DNA of 56,477 nucleotides from Kiritimatiellota bacterium (GCA_013151865.1 JAADHN010000112.1:1-56477); one strand, 5' to 3'. Positions 18,227 to 28,393 are shown, counted from the first letter of the stretch. The notes: generated by a model from the sequence alone, not told the origin. Program-made: numbers and translations.

Positions 18227-19713
18227 TTCTCCTTTCCTGCGGTTGGCGCCGACTCCGGCGAATCGTACCGAGCCAAGTCCCTGCCGGTGACGGCGTTCAG
18301 GTCTTCCATGCTCTGACGCAGTTGGATGCGGGCCCGGGCCAAGTTGCCGTCGGCCCGGACCAAGTCGGCCTGGGCCTCGTTCAGCCGGGTCAGCGAGGCG
18401 CGTCCGGCCAGATACTCGATCCGGACCAAGTCCCGAGTTTGGACCGTCATGGCATAGATGCGCTTCTGGAGTTGCAATTGAGAGCGGACGACCCGAAGGT
18501 GTTCGAGCTGTTGTCGCACTTCCGAGATCACGCGGATTCGTTGCTGGTCGAGGTCCGCCAAGGCCGCCCGGACCTGCTCGGCGACCCGGCGACAGGCGAA
18601 TCGAGTGCTGCCGCCGGAGAACAAGTCCCAGCGCAGGACGATTCCCGCCGAGGAAGCGGCGTCTTCCTCGTCGTGAAACACCGGGCTGCCCTGCCGGCTC
18701 TCGTCGTACGCGGCCTCGAGGGACACTTGAGGCCAGAAGGCGCTGCGAGTCGCGGTCAGCACGGCCCGGGCTTCCTGGATGCGCTGTTCGATCTCGAGCA
18801 GGTCCGGGCGGTGCGAAAAAGCAAAAGTCACTTCGCGCTCCAGCGGCGGGAGTTCCACAGCGCCTTTCACGTCCGCGACCGGGGCGAACACGAGGTCCGC
18901 GGGGAGGACTGCGCCGGAAAGACCCAGCAGTTCCGCCAGTACGATTCGGGTAATGTTCAACGCCTCCTCGGCGGACAGCAGACGGAAGTCCGCGCGCGCC
19001 GCCCGAATCTCGAAGTTGAGCACTTCGCTGCGTGCCGCGGCCCCGGCTTCGAGGCGCTTCTGAGCTTCCCGCGTCAGTTGCCGGTTGAACTCGGCGTCCT
19101 GGCGCGAAATCCGCATATTGTCTGCCGCCAGGAGCGCGTTATGATACGCCACCGTGACGGCTTTGAGCAACAGGCGGCGGGCTTCATCTCTCAGGAACAC
19201 GGTCGCCTGCCGGTTGTACTTGGCGGCAAGCGTCCGAAAACGGCGATTGAAACCGTCGAATACGAGCCACGACACCGCCACCCCGGCGCTGTAGGTCTCG
19301 TATGGGTCCACGTCGCCATCGGTCCCGCGAGTGCGAATGTCTTGGGTCCGGCTGGCCCCGGCCGTGGCCGTCACAGTGGGATAAAAGGCGGCGCTGTTCT
19401 CGAGAACGAGGGCTGAGGCGGCGCGCACGCGAGCCGCGGCCGCGGCCAGACCGGGGTTCCCGCGCAAGGCCGCCGTTTTGGCCGCCTCGAGTGTAAGCGG
19501 GCTGGGAAGCGTCGCCGTATCCGCCGCACCGTCCCGTTCGGCGGCGATCAACCGAGCGACGTTCGGCCGGGTCAGAGGGGGAAACGAGGCGGCGCGCAGC
19601 GGCGCCCGGCAAGCAAGGACCAGCGCGATTCCCCCAAGGCGAACGAGAACCGCCCCGTGGAAGCGCGGGCGGCGCCCGCGAGCTGGTTGCGGTATTGCGG
19701 GATGTGGTTTCAT
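18223..19713 (-). CDS. TolC family outer-membrane protein
   Basis: This 496-residue protein has an N-terminal signal peptide and two OEP (outer membrane efflux) repeats rich in long amphipathic helices. It shows LTLEAAKTAALRGNPGLAAAAARV and the paired second-half motif HRPDLLEIEQRIQEARA. TolC homologs form the outer-membrane channel of efflux pumps and type I secretion; no inner-membrane pump or adaptor is adjacent. ATG 19713 is chosen for AGGA 5 bases upstream and the signal peptide; an upstream extension to 19932 is Pro/Arg-rich and unlikely. It is coupled by ATGA to the downstream beta-propeller gene, an unusual pairing. Confidence 0.9.
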   Translation of the reverse strand: MKPHPAIPQPARGRRPRFHGAVLVRLGGIALVLACRAPLRAASFPPLTRPNVARLIAAERDGAADTATLPSPLTLEAAKTAALRGNPGLAAAAARVRAASALVLENSAAFYPTVTATAGASRTQDIRTRGTDGDVDPYETYSAGVAVSWLVFDGFNRRFRTLAAKYNRQATVFLRDEARRLLLKAVTVAYHNALLAADNMRISRQDAEFNRQLTREAQKRLEAGAAARSEVLNFEIRAARADFRLLSAEEALNITRIVLAELLGLSGAVLPADLVFAPVADVKGAVELPPLEREVTFAFSHRPDLLEIEQRIQEARAVLTATRSAFWPQVSLEAAYDESRQGSPVFHDEEDAASSAGIVLRWDLFSGGSTRFACRRVAEQVRAALADLDQQRIRVISEVRQQLEHLRVVRSQLQLQKRIYAMTVQTRDLVRIEYLAGRASLTRLNEAQADLVRADGNLARARIQLRQSMEDLNAVTGRDLARYDSPESAPTAGKEK

Positions 19714-20203
19714 ATCGTTCCTGTCCGGCCGGGGGTCTGGAAGGCCTCGCGAGCTGGACGCTGCGCGTGGGGCCGGCGGCCGTGGTGTCGCCCGAAGCGG
19801 TCCCGGATCTTGAGCGCGGCGAACCGGCAGCCTCTGCGGGCCCTCCGAACCAATTCTGAAACGGAGCGTAAACACACAATGTAGACCCGCCGGGCAGGTG
19901 CTGCAATGAATCGGACTTGAATCGAAGATCACGGCATGTCCGTCCCCGAGCGAACGGCCGGAGGCAAATGCCCGCCTGCGGCAATCGGTCGTTTTCTTGG
20001 GGCAAACGGCGGAAGTGGCCGCCTTCGGGCGCGCAGTTCAGCACCGGCGAGGTTCCCTGGAACCGGAGACCGCCGCCGGGGACGCTTCGATGTCGACGGG
20101 CCGGCGTTCAGGCGTTATGGTTATCGGGTGCGTTCGGCTCAAGGCGCCGCCGCGGGCTGGACGATCGATGATTCCCGACGAACGACCAGGAGGCCCACCG
20201 ACC
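19714..20203. other. Divergent intergenic region
   Basis: About 490 bases lie between the minus-strand tolC-type gene and the plus-strand DUF4838 gene. It must hold both promoters, but I see no clear promoter, operator or RNA structure. Small open frames here have no supporting features. Confidence 0.5.
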
Positions 20204-22501
20204 ATGAACGGAACCGGCACGATTCTCTGCGGCTTATCCATTATCGGAACGGTCCTGTGCTCCGCAGCGGACCTCGAGTTGGCCGCCGGGGGTCGCACGC
20301 CGTACAAGATCGTCGTGGACCCCGCTGCCACGATGGCCGAACGACACGCCGCCACGGAATTGGCCCGGTTTCTCAAGCAGGTCACGGGTGCGGAATTCGC
20401 CGTTCGGACCGGCACGACCGCCGGTCCCGATCCGACGATCCTTGTCGGCCCGGGCCTCGCCGCCAGGGCGTTGGCGCCCGGCTTGAAGCTGGACCGGCTG
20501 GCCCCCGACGGCATCGTGATCGAGGCCCGCGGTCAGCACCTGATTCTGGCCGGGGACCGGCCCCGGGGAACGCTCTACGCCGTCTACACGTTCCTCGAGG
20601 ACTTTGTCGGCTGCCGCTGGTGGTCCTCGAAGGTGTCCTTCGTCCCTCGCAAGTCGGTCCTGCGGGTGCCGCCGCCGCACGTGCGATACATTCCGCCGCT
20701 GGAATATCGCGAGACGTTTTGGTGGGATGCGTTCGATCCCGATTGGGCCGTGCGCAACAAGTCGAACGGCAATCGGGCCCGGCTCGACGAAAAGCGCGGG
20801 GGGCACATCGTCTACAAGGGGTTCGTGCACACTTTCAACGCTCTGGTTCCCCCCAAGAAATATTTCAAACAACACCCGGAATGGTTCAGCGAAATCGACG
20901 GAAAACGTCTCGGGGGCGACGGGGAACGGGTGCAGTTGTGCCTCACGAATCCGGCGCTGAAAGATTTCGTGGTCCAACGGGTCCTCCAATGGCTCAAGGA
21001 ATCGCCGGCCGCCAACATCGTGTCCGTATCGCAAAACGATTGGGGCGGCAGGTGTCAGTGCGCTTCATGCAACGCCCTGGAAAAAGCGGAAGGCGCCCCC
21101 TCCGGGCCTTTGCTGCACTTCGTGAATTACGTCGCCGAGCGAGTCGGGAAACAGTATCCCGACGTCGCCATTTCGACTCTGGCTTATCATTACACGCGCA
21201 AGCCGCCGCGGCACGTCAAGCCGTTGCCGAACGTCATTGTCCGCCTGTGCAGCATCGAGTGCAACTTCTTGCGGCCGTTGGGGACGGACCCGAGCAACGT
21301 CAAGTTTCGGCAGGACATCGAGGCTTGGAACCGAATCTGCAAGCGGTTGTACATTTGGGATTACACCACCAACTTCGCCCATTACATCATGCCGCATCCG
21401 AACCTGCGCGTCTTGGCGCCCAACATTCGGTTTTTCGTGGCGCACGGTGTGAAGGGCGTGTTCGAGCAGGGGGCGTATCAATCGCCCGGTGCGGAATTCG
21501 CAGAGCTGCGGGCCTGGATTTTGGCCAAGCTCCTGTGGGACCCGTCCCGCGACCCGCAGGCGCTGATCGACGAATTCGTGACCGGCTATTACGGTGCGGG
21601 CGCGCCGTACATTCGGCAGTACATCCGACTCTTGCACGACACCGCGGAAAAAAGCGGCGCGCCGTTGCGGATCAGCGCTTCGCCCAACGCACCATTTTTC
21701 ACCCTGGATTTTCTGGCTGCGGCAGAGCGTCTGTTCCAGAAAGCCGAGACCGCCGTACAGGGTGACCCGGATGTACTCAACCGGGTCCAGTTGGCGCACC
21801 TGCCGGTTCGATATCTTTGGGCCATGCGCTGGTACGACTTCCAGGGCGAAGCCCGCCGGCGGCGGATGCCTTGGCCAGGGCCCGCCGATTACGTCGAAAA
21901 CGCCAAAACGTTCTTGGCCGTGGCCCGGAAAAACCACGTCACCAAGCTTTCGGAAGGCCGGCCCCTCGACAGTTTCGCGCGTCGTACCATCTCGCTCGGA
22001 CGGCGCACTTCGACTCCGCCTCCCGGTTGCGAAAAACTGGCGCGGGAACGTTGGATCGACCTCCAGGACGCCACGTTCAACCTTTGGCGCGAAGGGACGG
22101 GGGCCAAACTTGTCCAGGACGCCAAGGCCTCCGACGGCGTGGCGGCCTGGATGCCGGGAACGCACCGGGAGTGGGCCATACAGCAACGATTGAACGTGGC
22201 GGGAATCGACCCGAACGCCACCTACACCTGTTACGCGAGCATCCGCTGCGAAAAGACCGGTGACGAAGGTTCGGCGTTCAGCTTCGGCCTCTACGACATC
22301 ACCAACCGCCGGTCCGCCGGCAGCGGGCAGGCGGCGTGCAAGGAGATCCCGGACGCCGAGTACCACACGTACAGGATTGCCGTGACCAACCTCCACGGCG
22401 GCATGTACCTATGGGTTGCCCCCACGAAGAACCCCGAGAATGTCAAGAGCATCTACGTCGACCGATTCTGGCTTGTCGAGAACAAGCCCCTGAAGCCATG
22501 A
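20204..22501 (+). CDS. Secreted DUF4838 protein (alpha-glucuronidase/hexosaminidase-like)
   Basis: This 765-residue exported protein has a signal peptide of about 22 residues. A GH67 N-terminal-like / hexosaminidase-2-like domain (about 25-150) contains HAATELARFLKQVTG and GTLYAVYTFLEDFVGCRWW. The DUF4838 TIM-barrel region follows (about 190-430, with SQNDWGGRCQCASC, YLAYHYTRKPP-like strand pattern and YIWDYTTNF). A C-terminal beta-sandwich (about 600-765) ends in VDRFWLV. DUF4838 proteins are predicted glycosidases that are abundant in Lentisphaerota and Planctomycetota. AGGAGG 8 bases upstream supports ATG 20204. Substrate unknown. Confidence 0.87.
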   Translation: MNGTGTILCGLSIIGTVLCSAADLELAAGGRTPYKIVVDPAATMAERHAATELARFLKQVTGAEFAVRTGTTAGPDPTILVGPGLAARALAPGLKLDRLAPDGIVIEARGQHLILAGDRPRGTLYAVYTFLEDFVGCRWWSSKVSFVPRKSVLRVPPPHVRYIPPLEYRETFWWDAFDPDWAVRNKSNGNRARLDEKRGGHIVYKGFVHTFNALVPPKKYFKQHPEWFSEIDGKRLGGDGERVQLCLTNPALKDFVVQRVLQWLKESPAANIVSVSQNDWGGRCQCASCNALEKAEGAPSGPLLHFVNYVAERVGKQYPDVAISTLAYHYTRKPPRHVKPLPNVIVRLCSIECNFLRPLGTDPSNVKFRQDIEAWNRICKRLYIWDYTTNFAHYIMPHPNLRVLAPNIRFFVAHGVKGVFEQGAYQSPGAEFAELRAWILAKLLWDPSRDPQALIDEFVTGYYGAGAPYIRQYIRLLHDTAEKSGAPLRISASPNAPFFTLDFLAAAERLFQKAETAVQGDPDVLNRVQLAHLPVRYLWAMRWYDFQGEARRRRMPWPGPADYVENAKTFLAVARKNHVTKLSEGRPLDSFARRTISLGRRTSTPPPGCEKLARERWIDLQDATFNLWREGTGAKLVQDAKASDGVAAWMPGTHREWAIQQRLNVAGIDPNATYTCYASIRCEKTGDEGSAFSFGLYDITNRRSAGSGQAACKEIPDAEYHTYRIAVTNLHGGMYLWVAPTKNPENVKSIYVDRFWLVENKPLKP

Positions 22502-22598
22502 CGGATTCAGGAAGGCCCCCCTGTTTTCACGCTGCGGCCGGCCGGGACCGGAAGGCGGGACGGGCGGCGCCCAAAAACCGAAAAGATGCTTCCTCATA

Positions 22599-23678
22599 AT
22601 GAGGTCAGAACTGCTTGCATACCTGGCTTGCCCCGATTGCGAGTCCGCGCTCACCTGCAAGACCGACAAGGCAGAGTCCGACGAAATCATTTCCGGCGTC
22701 CTGCGCTGTACGGAATGCGGACAAGAGTTCCCCGTGGTCCGGGGCATTCCCCGTTTTGTCACTTCAGTCCGTCCGTTACAAGGTCGGAATGCGGACACGG
22801 CAAAGGCGTTCGGCTGGGAGTGGCAGGAGTTCCACGAGTTGCACGACCTCGCAACGTATCGGGCCCAGTTCCTGGATTGGGTCCATCCGCTCCAACCCGA
22901 GTTCATCCGCGGTAAAGTGATTCTCGACGCGGGGTGCGGCATGGGCCGATTCTCCCTGGTCTGCCATGAACTCGGCGCCGCAATGGTCCTGGCGGTGGAT
23001 GCGGGGGAGGCCGTCGAAGCGGCACGCGAAAACGCTCGGGACTTTCCCCGTGTCCACGTGATCCAGGGGGACATCAATCGGTTGCCTCTCAAGCGCGGGG
23101 ACCAGGCGCGGATCGATTTCATTTTCAGCATCGGGGTGTTGCATCATCTGGATGACCCCAAAGCCGGATTCACGGCCCTGACGCGACATCTGCGGGCGGA
23201 CGGTTCCATCTTCTGTTGGGTATACGGCCGGGAGAACAACGGGTGGATCGTGAACTTGGTGAACCCGGTGCGCCGTGTCCTGACTTCGCATTTGCCCCGG
23301 CGGGTGTTGTACGCTTTGTCCTGGGTGTTGACGCTCGGTCTGCACCCGGCAGCCCGGTTGATCTACCGGCCGGTTGCGCGGAACCCACGCCTGAACTCGC
23401 TCCGGCGGGTCCTTTTCTATTTCGACTACCTGGCTTGGCTCGGTCAATTCGGATTTCGGCACACGCACCACGTGGTGTTCGATCACTTGGTGGCGCCCGT
23501 GGCGTTCTACATCTTCCGGGAAGAACTGGAGAAATGGTTCTCCGACGCCGGCCTGGAACTTGTCCGCATGTCTTGGCGCAATCGGAACAGTTGGCGGGCA
23601 TACGGGCGTTTTCCGCAGGAGAATGTCCGGAATTCGGACGAACACCGGGACAAGGAGCGGGAGGAGAGGCGCCGGTAG
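22599..23678 (+). CDS. Class I SAM-dependent methyltransferase with zinc-ribbon N-terminus
   Basis: In this 359-residue protein, residues 1-45 resemble a Trm112-like zinc ribbon (Cys11, Cys14, Cys37, Cys40). A Rossmann-fold methyltransferase follows, with the SAM motif ILDAGCGMGRFS (about 108-119) and the post-motif IGVLHHLDDP. The C-terminal part (about 210-320) is aromatic and basic with hydrophobic segments. Such proteins methylate small molecules, lipids or glycans; the substrate is unknown. It follows the DUF4838 gene by about 100 bases. Start ATG 22599 is the only one ahead of the zinc ribbon; the ribosome site is weak. Confidence 0.85.
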   Translation: MRSELLAYLACPDCESALTCKTDKAESDEIISGVLRCTECGQEFPVVRGIPRFVTSVRPLQGRNADTAKAFGWEWQEFHELHDLATYRAQFLDWVHPLQPEFIRGKVILDAGCGMGRFSLVCHELGAAMVLAVDAGEAVEAARENARDFPRVHVIQGDINRLPLKRGDQARIDFIFSIGVLHHLDDPKAGFTALTRHLRADGSIFCWVYGRENNGWIVNLVNPVRRVLTSHLPRRVLYALSWVLTLGLHPAARLIYRPVARNPRLNSLRRVLFYFDYLAWLGQFGFRHTHHVVFDHLVAPVAFYIFREELEKWFSDAGLELVRMSWRNRNSWRAYGRFPQENVRNSDEHRDKEREERRR

Positions 23679-23730
23679 GCCGAGATGGCAAGGGCCTGGC
23701 CCGGAGCAGCTCGGAGACCGATATGCGGGG

Positions 23731-26715
23731 TCACCGTCCGGGGCCGGGGCTGAGGGCGATGTCCTGAATCTCGATCGCGTGGGGCTGGGCATACGTCTTC
23801 GGGTACAGGAACGCGCCGAAACAGATGCTCACGCGCGACACTTTTTCCGGGTGGAAACGATCGCCGGGACCGCCCCGACCCTTGGACGGCGGATTCCAGT
23901 GCCGGTAATAGCGCAGATCCGACAGCGGGACCCGAATCGCCCGCCAGGTCGAGGTAAGGGGTACGTTCACGCCCCACGGCGCCCCGTCGTCTTCGATCAG
24001 CACCAGTTCCACCGCACGGGAGCGCGGCGTCCCGGCCCGGGCTGTCAACACCACAGACGAAGCCCCGGCAAGGCGGGAGCGGACCCGGCGGACCGCCGGC
24101 GCGACCGACACCTTGAAGCTCCGGCAATCGGGTTCGGGACCGAACCCTGCCACGGAGAATCGCATCGCCTTCGAGTCCGGCCCCATGCCGGGCACCAGCC
24201 GTCGCCGACAGGCGCCCCCCCGCACCCGGAAACGCCGTTTGGCCGCGTCCAGCAACACGACCCGGGCATCCCGCCCGCTGATTTTCACTTCCCACCGCGG
24301 GACGGGCGGGACCAACGCCACCGACTGCACTTCCACCCAGTGTCTCCGAGCCGCCGCGTCCCCGAGCAGCCATGCCCCGAACGTAATGCTGATCGCGGCG
24401 ATTCGGCTCGGGTCGAGACGTCGCGTCGTGGTGGACCAGAGTCGTCGGAGTTTTTCCAACGGGACCGTCACCTCGTTCCAGGTCGGAGTAAGGGGAACGT
24501 TCCACCCGAATGCCCGACCGTCCTCCTGGACAAGGCCGATCTCGACGGCCGATGTGTCCGGGGCGCCGCGGACAAGAAACCGTACCGCGTTGCACTCCTC
24601 GAAATCGGCCGACGGCGGTCGGGAAGGCCACCGCACCGCGGCGCAACTGGGGGGCGGACCGAACCCGTCCGCCTCGATGCGCAATGCATACTCGCCTTGT
24701 CGCCGCCCGGACACGATTCGGGCGCGGGCGCCGTCGCTCGCCGGACCGGCGTACCGGACTGGCGGGAGAGAGGTGTTTTTTCGCAGAGTCATGAGTGCAA
24801 TGGGCGGCTTGTCCTGTTCGGGCGGCGGGACCGTTCGTCCGCCGGGAAACCAATAGGTCCGGTCCGCCGCGACGCTCAAGTAAAAGGCGGCTGTGCCGGG
24901 TCTCACTTCCTGCACCGGGACTTCGGCCCGCCATTCGTAGGCCCCGATCCGATCCATGGGAATCTCCGTATACCCGGCAGCGCCCGGGGACCGGAAGTGC
25001 AAGGTGCAGCCGCGCACGCCGAGAGCCGCCACGGAAAAACGTATCGGTAGCGGGGCCCCCTCGCGCCACCGGGCGGGTGCGTCCACGCCAACTGCCGGCG
25101 TTGCATCAGATGCTCGAGGCGCGATAAAGGGAGGAAGTTGCGGAGACCGCACTTTCCCCCGCTTGGACAGCATGTAGCGGCCGGGCTCGACCATGATCCG
25201 TCCGTCTGCGGATTCCGTAACGTTCCCCGGCACACCGATCCGTTGCACCCGAAAGCGCAAGCCCAAATCGGGCAGCTTGAGCCGCATCTCGTGGGGGGAA
25301 TAAAGGATGCGGACCTTCTCCTTGGTCCCGCCCGCGTATGGGTCGGCGACCATGATGGCGTCGGGATATACCTCGAGCAACCAGACGCCGGCCGCCTGCT
25401 TGTCGAGGAAATACGCGCCGGTCCCGGCGTATGTCACGACCGGGGAACTGCCGCAACCCCAGACCCGGGTCAGCTTGCCCGGCAGAGGCGGTTTGGTCTT
25501 TGTGTCGTTCGAGTACAGAAAAGCGTCCGGGGCCGCCAATTCACTCAACTGTTCTCCGTAACTGACGCGGAAATCGTCGAAACGACAGTTTTGCGGGTAA
25601 CCGCCGAACCGTTTCCCTCGCGGAATGCGCCGAAAGACTTCCGCCGCGATCGCGAAACTGAGGGCCTTGTTCGGCGTGTAACAAAGGTTCAAGTAGTGCG
25701 TCTGCCAATTCGGGTTCCAGGCGGCAAGCGCCAGCGGATCGTACTGGAATTGATTGGCGATCTGGCAGCCCCCACCCCGGAAGGCGCGTGCGATGGCCGG
25801 ATACATGTACGGCCCCTGGACGTCCGCCGCGTCGAACTCATAAACCGCTTTCACTTTTCTCGCCAGAGCCGGGTCGCGCATCGCGGGGTAGTCGCTGACC
25901 AACGGCAGACAGTTCTCGGTCCGCATCCGCCCGGCCACCAAGCCGGTGGGATACCAGCCGAACGTGACACCGTCCGCCTCCGACGCGCCCACGGCTTTCA
26001 ACCGACCGGTGAAGTAACTGTGGAACACCGGCTTCCGGCAACCCGTGGACCGAATGGCGCGCACAAGAGTGTTGATGTACTCCACCACTTTTGCGTCGGG
26101 AAATTCCTTTGGGTAGATGGGTTCGTTGATCGTCTCGAACGCGATGATTGCCGGATCGTCCTTGTAGGCCAAACCGGTGTAGCGGTTCACATGCGCGACG
26201 AATTGCCGCAGGTAGGTTGCTTGCGCTTTCCATGCTTTGGGGTCCGAGGTCATCTGCTGCATGGTCCAGAAATTGGAGAACCCTTTCGGCCCCATCCAGC
26301 TTGGCCACCAGGCAATGGGCGTGAGCATTGTGTAGATGCCCTTCTTCTTGCTTTCGGCAATGAGGTAGTCCAGCAGCTCGAGGTGTTCATTGTCGATGAG
26401 ATTGCCCTGTCGGTCGCTGATTTCCCGGTCCCAGCAATGCAGGCGGATACTCGAGAGTCCAAGCCGAACAAAATGAGCGACGTCCCGACGGATGGCGGCC
26501 CTGTGGTCGATGCCGCGTGCCTTCAATCGGGTGTAATCGATGGCGAACGGGGGATAATAATTGACCCCGAACAGGGCCACCTCCGTCCCGTCATCCCGCC
26601 AGCGCAGGACGCCGTTCGCATCGATCCGCGTTGTGCGGTCGGCCGGGGCGGCCGCCCCGCCGCCGACCGTCAACGCCAAGACCAGGATCGTGGCCGGAAC
26701 CAGTCGTGAATTCAT
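23731..26715 (-). CDS. Secreted GH5-like glycoside hydrolase with duplicated CBM-like domains
   Basis: This is a 994-residue exported protein with a signal peptide (about 1-22). Its TIM barrel (about 40-420) shows clan GH-A features: FETINEP with predicted acid/base Glu198 and VYEFDAADV with predicted nucleophile Glu293. RLHCWDREI and WWPSW lie at substrate-facing strands. A beta-rich region follows (about 540-630). Two homologous CBM11/CBM30-like sandwiches close the protein (about 665-800 and 840-990), each with a W-N-V-P-L-T-x-T-W core. AGGA 8 bases upstream supports ATG 26715. Activity on a beta-linked polysaccharide is likely; the specific sugar is unknown. Confidence 0.87.
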   Translation of the reverse strand: MNSRLVPATILVLALTVGGGAAAPADRTTRIDANGVLRWRDDGTEVALFGVNYYPPFAIDYTRLKARGIDHRAAIRRDVAHFVRLGLSSIRLHCWDREISDRQGNLIDNEHLELLDYLIAESKKKGIYTMLTPIAWWPSWMGPKGFSNFWTMQQMTSDPKAWKAQATYLRQFVAHVNRYTGLAYKDDPAIIAFETINEPIYPKEFPDAKVVEYINTLVRAIRSTGCRKPVFHSYFTGRLKAVGASEADGVTFGWYPTGLVAGRMRTENCLPLVSDYPAMRDPALARKVKAVYEFDAADVQGPYMYPAIARAFRGGGCQIANQFQYDPLALAAWNPNWQTHYLNLCYTPNKALSFAIAAEVFRRIPRGKRFGGYPQNCRFDDFRVSYGEQLSELAAPDAFLYSNDTKTKPPLPGKLTRVWGCGSSPVVTYAGTGAYFLDKQAAGVWLLEVYPDAIMVADPYAGGTKEKVRILYSPHEMRLKLPDLGLRFRVQRIGVPGNVTESADGRIMVEPGRYMLSKRGKVRSPQLPPFIAPRASDATPAVGVDAPARWREGAPLPIRFSVAALGVRGCTLHFRSPGAAGYTEIPMDRIGAYEWRAEVPVQEVRPGTAAFYLSVAADRTYWFPGGRTVPPPEQDKPPIALMTLRKNTSLPPVRYAGPASDGARARIVSGRRQGEYALRIEADGFGPPPSCAAVRWPSRPPSADFEECNAVRFLVRGAPDTSAVEIGLVQEDGRAFGWNVPLTPTWNEVTVPLEKLRRLWSTTTRRLDPSRIAAISITFGAWLLGDAAARRHWVEVQSVALVPPVPRWEVKISGRDARVVLLDAAKRRFRVRGGACRRRLVPGMGPDSKAMRFSVAGFGPEPDCRSFKVSVAPAVRRVRSRLAGASSVVLTARAGTPRSRAVELVLIEDDGAPWGVNVPLTSTWRAIRVPLSDLRYYRHWNPPSKGRGGPGDRFHPEKVSRVSICFGAFLYPKTYAQPHAIEIQDIALSPGPGR

Positions 26716-26814
26716 GCGCGCGCATTCCTGCTATAGTTGCGTTGCGTATCCGCGCTTTTGAGGCTTTTTTCTTCGAGGGCCTCATTTCGTCGAGCTGCCC
26801 CGCGAGTGGTCTCC

Positions 26815-28230
26815 CTACTCTGCCGGCGGGGTCCGCCGGGCTCGCACCGGAACGAATTCCGTGGCGATCCGGTTGCCTTGGCAACGAAACAGCCGGTATC
26901 CTTTGGCCTGAGTCCCGTCGAAGTTGCTGCGCGTTGTGGACAAACAGGCGGTGGTGGTGAAGAGGATGCCGTCGACCGTCTCTTCCTGATTGCCGTGATA
27001 GTGGCCGCTGAGGCAGGCCCTGAGACTGTGTTTCTTGAAAAGGGCGAGCACCTCGTTTGCACCGGCGATCCGATATGCCTTCGTATGGGGCATGAGTGGA
27101 TGGTGGGTACAGAGCACGATCGGCGTGGCGGGAGCAATGGTTTTCAGTTGCTCGCGAATCCAATCCCGCTCGGGTTGGGAGATAGGCGTCTTGTCGCCCG
27201 GATTGCTGTCGATCAGCAGAAAGACCCAACCGCCGTGCTCGAAACGTTGGTGCAATTCGCCGAATTCCTTCTCGAAAACGCCGGTCCGCAGGTCGTGATT
27301 GCCGCGGACGACGTAATGCGGCTTGGTCAACCGTTGCAGAGCGAGCCGGGCCAAGGCCATCTCATCGGGGTCGGCGGCCCGGGTCAAGTCCCCGAGCCAA
27401 AGGCTGAAGGCGATCCTTGGGTCGGCGTTGATCGCGTCGACGGCGTCGTTGACGATTTCGACACTTTTCGTGTCGGTGACATGGATATCGGCGGCCTGGG
27501 CGAACCAGAACCCTTTCCCGCGCGCTTCAACGATCTCCGTGTTCCAGGTCTTGGCGAACTCCGCGATTTCCTGCGGGCCAAGCGCGACCGACCAAATGCG
27601 GACTTCGCGCAATGCTCCCCGCAAAGGCCCGTTCGCGCTGCCGGAGTAAGTGCCGAACGCCAGGGGCGTCTCGGCTTCGGCGGCCAAAACGCCGCGGTGC
27701 GCCTTTTCGGCGACTTTGCGACCATCCACGAAGAATCGGACGCGGGCGCCGTCGTAGGTCAAGGCCAAGAGATGCCAGCCGGGGGTCGCAGGGGCGGACA
27801 GAGCGCACTGGCCGGCGTCTGTTTTGACCCGTGCCATCCACGCTCCGTCCGGTGCGACCACGATGCCGAAAACATCCCCGGCAGGGCCGCCCCAGCGGTC
27901 GCGGCAGACAATTCCCTGGTAATTGCCCCGCACGTTCTCGATGAACACGTCGGCCAAGACCGTCAAAGCGGTCCAGTCGTCTCCCAGTGCCGGCGCCTCG
28001 CACCGTGCGCCCGGCGCCGGTTTCCAGGCCGGCCGGTTTTCGAACGTCCTCACGCTGCCCTTCCAGGCATTTCTCGCGTTCCGGCCCGGGAGGCGTGACG
28101 CGAACCGGCCGGTTTCCGGAGCGACTTTCCAATGCCCCGCCGGGGGCGGATTGGCTGCGTGCACAACGGGGCGCAGCCCCAGGAACAAGGCGATGACGAG
28201 GCCGACGCGTATAATCCAGTGCCGGTGCAT
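26815..28230 (-). CDS. Secreted LamG-like domain plus metallophosphoesterase
   Basis: This 471-residue exported protein has a signal peptide (MHRHWI, core, VVHAAN). A LamG/concanavalin-like sandwich (about 75-220) contains HLLALTYDGARVRFFVDGRKV. A calcineurin-like metallophosphoesterase follows (about 245-450) with metal-binding motifs AADIH, LGDLT, GNHDL, CTHH and GHYHGN, so all five motif blocks are in place. Such secreted enzymes hydrolyse phosphomono- or diesters, possibly phosphorylated sugars, with two metals. ATG 28230 is preferred over a GTG two codons earlier because GGGGAG lies 9 bases upstream. It precedes the GH5-like gene on the same strand by 99 bases. Confidence 0.88.
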   Translation of the reverse strand: MHRHWIIRVGLVIALFLGLRPVVHAANPPPAGHWKVAPETGRFASRLPGRNARNAWKGSVRTFENRPAWKPAPGARCEAPALGDDWTALTVLADVFIENVRGNYQGIVCRDRWGGPAGDVFGIVVAPDGAWMARVKTDAGQCALSAPATPGWHLLALTYDGARVRFFVDGRKVAEKAHRGVLAAEAETPLAFGTYSGSANGPLRGALREVRIWSVALGPQEIAEFAKTWNTEIVEARGKGFWFAQAADIHVTDTKSVEIVNDAVDAINADPRIAFSLWLGDLTRAADPDEMALARLALQRLTKPHYVVRGNHDLRTGVFEKEFGELHQRFEHGGWVFLLIDSNPGDKTPISQPERDWIREQLKTIAPATPIVLCTHHPLMPHTKAYRIAGANEVLALFKKHSLRACLSGHYHGNQEETVDGILFTTTACLSTTRSNFDGTQAKGYRLFRCQGNRIATEFVPVRARRTPPAE

Positions 28231-28393
28231 GAACACGCACTCCCCATGCCGTTAAGAGGGACAGACGCCGAATCGCGAGCGTTGTCGGCGGTGAATCGTT
28301 ATCGGTCCGCCGGGGTTTGGCCGCAGAGTGAACTGTACCACATGTTTCGAGGAAAGGCGTCGCCAGAAAGCCGCGACGGGGCACAGAGGCAAC

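Noticed and set aside
26716-26814. TGAGGC/GCCTCA inverted repeat with a T-run between the metallophosphoesterase and GH5-like genes
   Set aside because: The T-run lies inside the loop rather than after the stem, and the stem is only 6 bp, so it is not a credible terminator.
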